NCBI GenBank assembly: GCA_009746045.1
Contig: RPFO01000188.1
Span: 1,802,455 to 1,833,159 of the forward strand
Origin: Mesostigma viride
Lineage: Eukaryota; Streptophyta; Mesostigmatophyceae; Mesostigmatales; Mesostigmataceae
Length of the DNA stretch: 30,705 bases
Direction of reading: 5' to 3'
How positions within the stretch are numbered: the stretch's first letter is position 1; every line of letters starts with the position of its first letter. Under the pieces are notes generated by a model. The model saw only the letters and a list, made by a program, of their open reading frames with translations, did no database searches and was not told the origin of the DNA. Positions 16,374-25,300 of this stretch are shown piece by piece. Made by a program: the position numbers and the translations under genes.

Positions 16374-16455
16374 TAAATTAAATTAAACTAAATTAAATTG
16401 GAGCTCCATATAGATCTCCGTTGGGAGTACATGTAGCACATATCCCTGAGCCGCC
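16374..16455 (-). mobile_element. LINE-type 3' end with TTTAA-type tail
   Basis: On the minus strand GGCTCAGGGATATGTGCTAC, then ACTCCCAACGGAG, ends in an AATTTAATTTAG-type tail at 16374-16398. The terminal block matches those at 1793, 13208 and 13753. Confidence 0.6.
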
Positions 16456-17971
16456 GCCAAGGGGCATGTAAAACTGTTGGCGGGAAACTGGTATACTGTA
16501 GGAAAAAAGCACATTTTGGCGAATTAATTAATTTTTGGGGTTGGAAGTATCGGTTTTTGGCCCCTGTCGTCCAAATAGGGATCGACCATTCCAGGAGGGG
16601 GGACCGTCCTCCCCTATGGCATCCCCCCCTAAAATCGTACATGAGCATACTCCCTGGTTTGGCCTACCGCGCCGCCCGGCGCCAGCCAAAGTGAAAAATG
16701 GCTGAGTGCGCTCTGTCAGCCAAAAGGCTGCGCCGGATCGAATACGGCAACTTTGGGAGCGTGCTACGTGCTACATGGCTTGTACGACACGTGGCCCTTT
16801 TTGTAGCATCTGACTTAGTAGAAGCTCTTAGTAAGCGATAGTATTAGGATAGTTTCCAAGTAGAAGCAGTTTAATGATGATTAAACATTTTGTACTGCAG
16901 TGCTCCGGCTTCAGGCTCAAGAATGACGTACGTCAAGACGGCGGAAATTCGACGCAGGTATATTCAGCTGCCTGACGCCAGGTCCGGTGTCAGAATCAAC
17001 AACAACAACCTGACGCCTGCCTGAAGGTTGAAGTTAGCGAGCAGCCAGAACTGTGAGTTCCTGGTCTCTCACGCCACACACAACGGGATGAGCCAAAGTT
17101 GCAAAGGCAGCAACCTTTAACCCGTGCACCAAGCCACGACCACGGTGAGCGTTTCCACGTCCAATGTGGGAGCCTCGGTTCGTGCTTGCCAAGATAGCTG
17201 GTCATCCCCCATGACCAAGCTATATCCTTTGCGTTGTTCCTCGTTCCCATCGGCGTGACGAGGCACGTGCAGGCATGCAAGCAAATCCTCAAGGGAAGGC
17301 CCACACTAAATCACTAATCGAAAATTACTTGGGAAATGTTGTCTCGGGCTGATGGACATGTGTGCCCCTCAATTGCGGAGTTAAATTGGATGTATAATTG
17401 AATGAAATACATTATTACATTCCATGCATCGATGCTCGAGTCATCGCGATATCTGAATATCTTACATAATTACAGACCCATCAATTGGAAGATCAGAAAG
17501 CTCCAGTGCATCTGCTCTACGACCGGACGTCTCAATCGTACGTAGTGCTTTCGAGTTATAATTACCCTCAATGTATGTCTGGAAAATCCACGTGCAGGCA
17601 GTGTCAAATGCATGGTATATGAACTAGTTATGTACATGTCAAGATGATGACAGTCAAGCGAGGCCATACATGTTGACGGACAAGTGAGCCTGTAGACCTA
17701 CGTCGATCCCCAGTTCCTCGATGTCGTGCGCAGCCCCGATATCATCAGATTTCCAATCCCCAACGGCCGTCGGCTCCGCAAAATCCACGTTCGCGATTAA
17801 ACAGTGCAACCGCGAGGGCCGTTCTAACTTGTAATCCACCTATATAATGGGCTCCGTCTCGTCACCGTGCGTTCGCATCAACAGGACAGCCACGGGTGTC
17901 GCGACGTCTCGGACGCTGTGCACTACACGCATCATCTCGGTCATCGCAGCCGTCGAGCACGTCACAAGCAT
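16456..17971. other. no gene recognised
   Basis: Mixed sequence with short frames only (at most about 100 codons). A hairpin-like GAATTAATTAATTTTTGGGG lies near 16520. CAACGGCCGTCGGCTCCG near 17762 is a diverged relative of the palindrome found four times at 20778-21457. Nothing else can be supported. Confidence 0.4.
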
Positions 17972-19353
17972 TCGGGGTTCTTTGAACGGAGTTTCTTCTA
18001 TACGTGAATGCGGGAACAAGAGGCCGCTGGATGAGCGGCTTATAGGTCGCAGTGTTTACTCGTAGCTGTTTGGCTAGAGCTTTTGTGATTAGTAGATGCA
18101 ATATAGTGCATGGTTGAAAAATGAATTAAATAAAATGTGCGTTCCGCGCTTGGGTTGATTATACCCGGGCGGAACTGGGCGTGAGGTGCAGTGCCCCTGA
18201 AAAGAACAACCTACGCATTATTTAATACTAGCCGTGCAGATTCGGGATATTCTACCCCCGGTCTGTACGGTTAGCGTCTTACTAGCATCCACTAAACATA
18301 AGGGTTTAATGAAGTCAGTTAGCTAGGGATAAGGGAGGTTTTGCGACTAAAAGCCGCTCTGGCTGGTTTTGTCGGCCTCTTTCTTTGCTCGTTGTCGTTG
18401 CGGCGGCAGCCGCAGCTATGGGTGCTGCGGAGCAAAATCCCAAAAGCACTGGTTGCACTGGCCACTTGGCCAGTGGTGAGACTTCCAGTTGTTAACCGGC
18501 CAGGCGTAGTTCCTCGCCCGGTTAACTAAAAGAAAAGAAAAAGATTACCTCCGGTCCGCACCTTTTCCCCAGCTTGGGGTCTTTGGTGGGCCGGATGCCG
18601 TGACAGGTGCTCAACTGTCGCTTGGTCGGCCCAGTGCGCGAGCTGGTGCTCCGTACCTGGGGATGCTTGCACCCCGGGTTGGAGCCGGATGGCTGGCACT
18701 GGCGACCCGTGTCTCGGTCCGCGGCCTGCGGCTTTTTCTTCGGAAATTGCTGCTGGCCAGCAAACTTTGCAATTGCCTTCCGCCGAGGGGGGGTGGTTGG
18801 GGCTGGGGACGGCGATGGGAAAAGCGTCTAAGCTAGAAATTTTTTCCCCACGCATAGAAACCTCGGGGGGAATGCGGTCTTGGCTGAACGGACTCTCGTT
18901 CAGCCAGGTGCCTGGGGCTGTGGCCTCGGGCATCCGGGCTGGCGGGGCCTGGGCTAGGTCCACGTTTTTTCTCGAAGCACCCCGGGTCTATGGGGAGACG
19001 GCCATAGCGGTACCGACTCGGGGCCCCGAGAGGGGTCATGATAGGCTGGCCGTGCGCAATCGCAGTGCAAATGCGCTGGGCCTTTTTGGGCCTGGCCATG
19101 CATCCACAGCCGCCGGGCACACGCCTCCCGATGTGGGGGGGCTCCCGTTTTGCGGCAGGGCGGTCACTTGTGACAACAAGCAAGGTGGAGTGCGGCTTCA
19201 AGGGAAAGCCAGGGCGGGGGTGATTGGGCAACGTACTTCATGAAGGGCCTTGAACGGCGTGCCTCCGGGCATGTCAATTAGTGTCACATGTATGCTTCCA
19301 CTTATTGTTTTAATGAAGATGCTGGTTTTTGTGGGAGCTACGTGGGACATGAA
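17972..19353 (+). mobile_element. tandem modular element, unit 1 (1382 bp, 835-bp middle)
   Basis: Three parts: A1 (17972-18390, 419 bp), a unique middle (18391-19225) and B1 (19226-19353, 128 bp). A1 starts TCGGGGTTCTTTGAACGGAG, and B1 ends ACGTGGGACATGAA directly against unit 2. A holds hairpins, including GCCGCT..AGCGGC (about 18022) and GTTCCG..CGGAAC (18141-18175) around GGGT..ACCC. The middle has an open frame at 18689-19243 without a recognisable domain. There are no terminal inverted repeats and no clear target duplication. It begins with TC like a Helitron but lacks a CTRR end. Confidence 0.7.
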
Positions 19354-19933
19354 TCGGGGTTCTTTGAACGGAGTTTCTTCTATACGTGAATGCGGGAACA
19401 AGAGGCCGCTGGATGAGCGGCTTATAGGTCGCAGTGTTTACTCGTAGCTGTTTGGCTAGAGCTTTTGTGATTAGTAGATGCAATATAGTGCATGGTTGAA
19501 AAATGAATTAAATAAAATGTGCGTTCCGCGCTTGGGTTGATTATACCCGGGCGGAACGGGGCGTGAGGTGCAGTGCCCCTGAAAAGAACAACCTACGCAT
19601 TATTTAATACTAGCCGTGCAGATTCGGGATATTCTACCCCCGGTCTGTACGGTTAGCGTCTTACTAGCATCCACTAAACATAAGGGTTTAATGACGTCAG
19701 TTAGCTAGGGATAAGGGAGGTTTTGCGACTAAAAGCCGCTCTGGCTGGTTTTGTCGGCCTCTTTCTTTGCTCCCCACCCACCCACCCTTGTCTTGGTTGC
19801 CTCTAGGGCAACGTACTTCATGAAGGGCCTTGAACGGCGTGCCTCCGGGCATGTCAATTAGTGTCACATGTATGCTTCCACTTATTGTTTTAATGAAGAT
19901 GCTGGTTTTTGTGGGAGCTACGTGGGACATGAA
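19354..19933 (+). mobile_element. tandem modular element, unit 2 (580 bp, 33-bp middle)
   Basis: A2 (19354-19772) differs from A1 at two positions that I can see (ACTGGGC to ACGGGGC, and GAAGTCAG to GACGTCAG). B2 (19806-19933) looks identical to B1. The middle is only 33 bases and unrelated to that of unit 1 (CCCACCCACCC, then TTGTCTTGGTTGCC). The B1/A2 join is exact. The right flank starts CAATTATTCT. Confidence 0.7.
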
Positions 19934-20353
19934 CAATTATTCTCTGGACGAATTCTCGTGACCGTGTTGATATTAATGTCTGCCAACTTCACGACTGTGA
20001 ACAGCAGCCTCACGCACGTCCGGTCCATCCGACTCCGTCAGGCGGTGTTGCGAATGGCGTCCTGCGTGCAAAAACCAGTACATGAAGGACAATAATGTTA
20101 GCCCGTTAGACAGATTTGTCTGTGGTTCCGCTTACAGCAGTACTAATCACCCGTTACGCGGATTTCGGGCAAGTGGGTATCCTCCTACATTACATGTATC
20201 CAATTATGGACGGGAGATTTAAAATGGGAAACAAGTATCAGCGAACCCAGAATCAAGGTATCCACGCAACGGTTTTGAAGAAACGGCTATGTACATATAG
20301 ACACAATGAACTGAACAAAACTTTAGTAGCTCACTCGTCGTTCACTTGTTAGT
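19934..20353. other. no gene seen
   Basis: Short frames only, with no repeats or RNA structures that I can support. Confidence 0.4.
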
Positions 20354-20475
20354 CGTAACGGAGGCAGTCATTCAGTCAGTTTGCAAGTTCAGTTGGCAAG
20401 TACGGAAACACACGCAAGTGCGTAACGGAGGCAGTCAGTCAGTCAGTTTGCAAGTGCAGTTGGCAAGTACGGACC
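20354..20475 (+). repeat. 68-bp tandem duplication
   Basis: GTAACGGAGGCAGTCA, then TCAGTCAGTTTGCAAGT and CAGTTGGCAAGTACGGA, occurs at 20354 and again at 20422. The copies differ by a few bases and the second has an extra reinforcement of the GTCA run. Confidence 0.85.
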
Positions 20476-20777
20476 ACCAACCGCGTGTGTACGTCCATGA
20501 TATCGCAATAATATAATCAAGAATAACAGGGAACGGTTAATGTATCCTTTACGCAGCTTTTTCGTTCAGGGCATGTTGAAATAACGAAAGTGGGGTCAGG
20601 TGTTCGAACCTTCCAAGTGCCGAATTTTTTACGAACCAGCGCATTCACGAACCTTGCACTGGGGACGCGGTGGACGTGTACCATTACCCCGGCCTAATTC
20701 TAGCATTGTACACAAGGGGCGGTGGCTAGCAGTAAAGAAGGGCATCCTAGTCATAACGCTGGGCAAGTTTAAAAGCA
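20476..20777. other. no gene seen
   Basis: AT/GC-mixed sequence leading into the first copy of the palindrome-centred repeats. A short frame at 20600-20791 has no recognisable features. Confidence 0.35.
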
Positions 20778-21600
20778 CCAACGGCCGTTGAGTAGGAAAA
20801 AAAAAGAGCAGGAGAAGAGCACGTCGACGTTTCAACAGCAAGACAAAAATATTGAACCCCGAGTACCAATGAAAATGCTTTCATGCATGTCCACCCCGAC
20901 GAGGCACAAATTCATGCATGCCCACCCCGACGAGGCACAAATTAATGAACGACAGATTTCTCACCCCCCCCCGGCACATGGAACAAGTGCCATCGCACGC
21001 ACACACTTTGTAGACAGGAGAGTTTCGAGAGTCCAACGGCCGTTGGCTCGGAGAAATTGACAGTACACCAGTAAAGACATTAAAATTATCACTTTGTTGT
21101 CTTATGTGTGCCGTGTCATTTCCCAAGGTCAAAAGCCGTCAACTTCTGCACCTCTTGTCCCTCCCACCCGTACGCACTAAGCATGCCCACCTTACACTAC
21201 CACATGTGGCTCTTGAGAAAACTCCCCCCGACGATGCACATGTGCCATTCACGCACACACCTTCAGACAAGGCTATCAGTTTTTCGAAGTCCAACGGCCG
21301 TTGGCTCCGAGAAATGCTGTTACAACTCAAAATTACAATGGTGACATCCACGAGCTAGTGGTACGCCGAACAAGTGCTTGTATGACATATGGCGACTGCC
21401 CGTGAGGAAAAGTCCACCACCACACACGGTCAGTTTTTTGAGTCCAACGGCCGTTGGCTCCGAGAAATGCTGTTACAACGCAAAATTACAATGGTGACAT
21501 ACATGAGCTAGTGGTACGCCGAACAAGTGCTTGTATGACATATGGCGACTGCCCGTGAGGAAAAGTCCACCACCACACACGGACAGTTTTTTGACTCCAA
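20778..21600 (+). repeat. diverged tandem repeats centred on CCAACGGCCGTTGG
   Basis: The 14-bp palindrome CCAACGGCCGTTGG lies at 21033, 21291 and 21444, with a one-mismatch copy at 20778. Spacings are 255, 258 and 153 bases. The sequence around it recurs in diverged form: CGCACACAC..AGACA before it, GCTC(C/G)GAGAAAT after it. The last two units (about 21300-21600) are an almost exact duplication of about 151 bases. Inside, ACCCCGACGAGGCACAAATT is duplicated at 20894 and 20929. Confidence 0.85.
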
Positions 21601-21939
21601 CGCAAGAACAGACGTAATGCACACCAAGTGACCAAGTGGCAAGATAAAGACACCCTTGCCAATCTCTACCCACAAAAACTTAGCCCCGAAATCCGTAGCC
21701 CCGAAATCCGTGATTGATTTGTACATTGTAGATGACAATGCAGCGATCACATGTATTCTGAAACCAACACGTTTTTACCTAGTTATCATGGTAACCAATT
21801 TATGGTTACCTAGTTATCCATGGCTAGAAAGTTGTAAATACACGATGTGGCCACACACGCCATAGATGAAAATCATAACCAGATCACGCACATGATCATG
21901 GAAGGGGACTCTATTGATCTCAAAAAAGAAAGCTCAAGA
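21601..21939. other. no gene; small inverted and direct repeats
   Basis: GGTAACC, an AT spacer, then GGTTACC, at about 21790-21810, is embedded in a duplicated ACCTAGTTATC(C)ATGG phrase. CCCCGAAATCCGT is duplicated at 21683 and 21697. No coding signal is seen. Confidence 0.45.
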
Positions 21940-22010
21940 CACCCTACACCCTACACCCTACACCCTACACCATACATCCTACAACCTACACCCTTAACTC
22001 TCCACCCTTA
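21940..22010 (+). repeat. CCCTACA telomere-variant heptamers
   Basis: Four clean CCCTACA heptamers are followed by decayed ones (CCATACA, TCCTACA, ACCTACA, CCCTTAA). The period is seven, as in CCCTAAA telomeres, with A changed to C at one position. Confidence 0.75.
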
Positions 22011-22030
22011 GCTTACGTGACCTTTTTTTC

Positions 22031-22098
22031 GGAGAAATGTCCGAGTGGAATGCTATGTATGGGGTAACTTTCCCAAGGGTTCGAATCCCTCTTTCTCC
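22031..22098 (+). pseudogene. organelle-type tRNA-Ser remnant, anticodon arm deleted
   Basis: GGAGAAA at 22031 pairs with TTTCTCC at 22092-22098, and TGTCCGAGTGG is a class II D-arm start. TGGGG..TTCCCA fits a long variable arm, and AAGGGTTCGAATCCCTC is a T arm with TTCGAAT. Only about 68 bases lie between the ends, against nearly 90 in a tRNA-Ser. The D-arm 3' side and the anticodon 5' half are missing, leaving GGAATGCTATG. It most resembles plastid trnS (GGA). The likely mechanism is deletion between short TGG repeats. It is probably nuclear-inserted organellar DNA. Confidence 0.65.
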
Positions 22099-22205
22099 AT
22101 TAGAGTTTTGTTTAGCTTCTATTCTCGTCTACACATAATTCACACGAAGTACGCTTGCAAATACTTTATTACTATTTTGTTTGATATACTACACTAATAT
22201 TATAA

Positions 22206-22378
22206 TTGTTGTGTGTGTGTGTTGTTCACGTGTGCGTGTGTGTGTTGTGTGTGTTGTGTGTGTTGTGCGTGTGCGTGTGCGTGTGCGTGTGCGTGTGCGT
22301 GTGCGTGTGCGTGTGCGTGTGCGTGTGTGTGTGTATATAATTTTTTGTTGTGTGTGTGTGTTGTGTGTTGTACGTGCA
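22206..22378 (+). repeat. (TG)n and (GTGCGT)n repeats bordering the satellite
   Basis: TGTGTGT and TTGTGTG runs enclose about ten (GTGCGT) hexamers at 22266-22325, the same unit as in intron 5 of the AIP2-like gene. A TATATAATTTTTTG island follows at 22334-22347. Confidence 0.9.
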
Positions 22379-25300
22379 AGGTGTATGTACATGTGTGTGC
22401 AGCCGGCCCTTGCGTGCGCGGTGTGTGTACGTTTCTGTGCAGCCGCCCCTTGCGTGCGCGGTGTATGTACGTGTGTGTGCATGCCGGCCCTTGCGTGCAT
22501 GGTGTGTGTACGTGTGTGTGCAGCCGCCCCTTGCGTGCGCGGTGTATGTACATGTGTTTGCACTCGCCCATTGCGTGCGCGGTGTATGTACGTGTGTGTG
22601 CAGCCGCCCCTTGCGTGCGCGGTGGATGTACGTGTGTGCGCACTCGCCCCTTGCGTGCGCGGTGTATGTACGTGTGTGTGCAGCCGCCCCTTGCGTGCGC
22701 GGTGTATGTACATGTGTGTGCATCCTTGTCCTTGCGTGCATGGTGTATGTACATGTGAGTGCCGTCGCCCCAACCGTGCATTGTGTATGTACGTGTGTGT
22801 GCAGCCGCCCCTTGCGTGCATGGTGTGTGTACATGTGTGTGCATCCTTGTCCTTGCGTGCATGGTGTATGTACATGTGTTTGCACTCGCCCCTTGCGTGC
22901 GCGGTGTGTGTACGTGTGTGTGCAGCCGCCCCTTGCGTGCATGGTGTGTGTACATGTGTGTGCATCCTTGTCCTTGCGTGCATGGTGTGTGTACATGTGT
23001 GTGCAGCCGCCCCTTGCGTGCGCGGTGGATGTACATGTGCGGGCAGTTGCCCCTTGCGTGCGCGGTGTATGTACATGTGTTTGCACTCGCCCCTTGCGTG
23101 CGCGGTGTATGTACATGTGTGTGCAGCCGCCCCTTGCGTGCATGGTGTATGTACATGTGCTTGCACTGGCCCCGTGCGTGCGCGGTGTATGTACGTGTGT
23201 GTGCAGCCGCCCCTTGCGTGCGCGGTGTATGTACGTGCGTGTGCAGCCGCCCCTTGCGTGCGCGGTGTATGTACATGTGTGTGCATCCTTGTCCTTGCGT
23301 GCGCGGTGTATGTACATGTGTTTGCACTCGCCCCTTGCGTGCGCGGTGGATGTACATGTGTGTGCAGCCGCCCCTTGCGTGCATGGTTTATGTACATGTG
23401 TGTGCAGTCGCCGGCCCCGTGCGTGCGCAGTGGATGTACGTGTGTGTGCAGCCGCCCCGTGCGTGCATGGTGTGTGTACGTGTGTGTGCAGCAGCCCCTT
23501 GCGTGCGCGGTGTATGTACGTTTCTGTGCATGCCGGCCCTTGCGTGCATGGTGTATGTACATGTGCTTGCACTGGCCCCTTGCGTGCGCGGTGTATGTAC
23601 GTGTGTGTGCAGCCCCCCTTGCGTGCGCGGTGTATGTACGTGTGTGCGCACTCGCCCCTTGCGTGCGCGGTGTATGTACGTGTGTGTGCAGCCGCCCCTT
23701 GCGTGCGCGGTGTATGTACATGTGTGTGCAGCCGCCCCTTGCGTGTGCGGTGGATGTACATGTGCGGGCAGTTGCCCCTTGCGTGCGCGGTGTATGTACA
23801 TGTGTTTGCACTCGCCCCTTGCGTGCGCGGTGTATGTACATGTGTGTGCAGCCGCCCCTTGCGTGCATGGTGTATGTACATGTGCTTGCACTGGCCCCGT
23901 GCGTGCGCGGTGTATGTACGTGTGTGTGCAGCCGCCCCTTGCGTGCGCGGTGTATGTACGTGTGTGCGCACTCGCCCCTTGCGTGCGCGGTGTATGTACG
24001 TGTGTGTGCAGCCGCCCCTTGCGTGCGCGGTGTATGTACATGTGTGTGCATCCTTGTCCTTGCGTGCGCGGTGTATGTACATGTGTTTGCACTCGCCCCT
24101 TGCGTGCGCGGTGTATGTACATGTGTGTGCAGCCGCCCCTTGCGTGCATGGTTTATGTACATGTGTGTGCAGTCGCCCCGTGCGTGCGCAGTGTATGTAC
24201 GTGTGTGTGCAGCCGCCCCTTGCGTGCGTGGTGTGTGTACATGTGAGTGCAGCCGCCCCTTGCGTGCGCGGTGTATGTACGTGTGTGTGCAGCAGCCCCT
24301 TGCGTGCTTTGTGTGTGTACATGTGTGTGAATCCTTGTCCTTGCGTGCATGGTGTGTGTACGTGTGTGTGCAGCCGCCCCTTGCGTGCATGGTGGATGTA
24401 CATGTGAGTGCCGTTGCCCCTTGCGTGCGCGGTGTATGTACGTGTGTGTGCAGCCGTCCCTTAATTGCGTGCGCGGTGTGTGTACGTGTGTGTGCACTCG
24501 CCCCTTGCGTGCGCGGTGTATGTACGTGTGTGCAGCCGCCCCTTGCGTGCGCGGTGTATGCCAGTGTGTGTGCATGCCGGCCCTTGCGTGCAAGGTGGTG
24601 TGTAAGTGTGTGTGCAGCCCCTTGCGTGCATGGTGTATGTACGTGTGTGTGCAGCCGGCCCTTGCGTGCATGGTGTGTGTACATGTGAGTGCAGCCGTCC
24701 CTTCCGTGCATGGTGTGTGTACGTGTGTGTGCAGTTGCCCCTTGCGTGCGCAGTGTATGTACGTGTGTGTGCATGCCGGCCCTTGCGTGCATGGTGTGTG
24801 TACGTGTGTGTGCAGTTGCCCCTTGCATGCGCGGTGTATGTACATGTGAGTGCAGCCGCCCAAGAGTATGTACATGTGAGTGCCGTCGCCCCTAATTGCG
24901 TGCATTGTGTGTGTAAGTGTGTGTGCAGCAGCCCCTTGCGTGCGCGGTGTATGTACGTGTGTGTGCAGCCGCCCCTTGCGTGCATGGTGTATGTCCATGT
25001 GAGTGCCGTTGCCCCTTGCGTGCGCGGTGTATGTACGTGTGTGTGCAGCCGTCCCTTAATTGCGTGCGCGGTGGATGTACATGTGCGGGCAGTTGCCCCT
25101 TGCGTGCGCGGTGTATGTACGTGTGTGTGCAGCCGTCCCTTGCGTGCGCGGTGTATGTACGTGTGTGTGCAGCCGCCCCTTGCGTGCATGGTGAGTGTAA
25201 GTGTGTGTGCAGCAGCCCCTTGCGTGCGCAGTGTATGTACGTGTGTGTGCAGCCGCCCCTTGCGTGCGCGGTGTGTGTATACTGTGTGTGCATGCCGGCC

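Noticed and set aside
18526-19243. Protein-coding gene in the middle of tandem unit 1
   Set aside because: Frames of 132-184 codons are open on both strands in GC-rich DNA. None shows a domain or motif, so I mention them only as cargo.
17972-19772. LTR retrotransposon with 419-bp LTRs
   Set aside because: The direct repeats are nearly identical, but they do not start with TG or end with CA. I see no primer-binding site or polyprotein, no target duplication, and the extra B copies are not explained.
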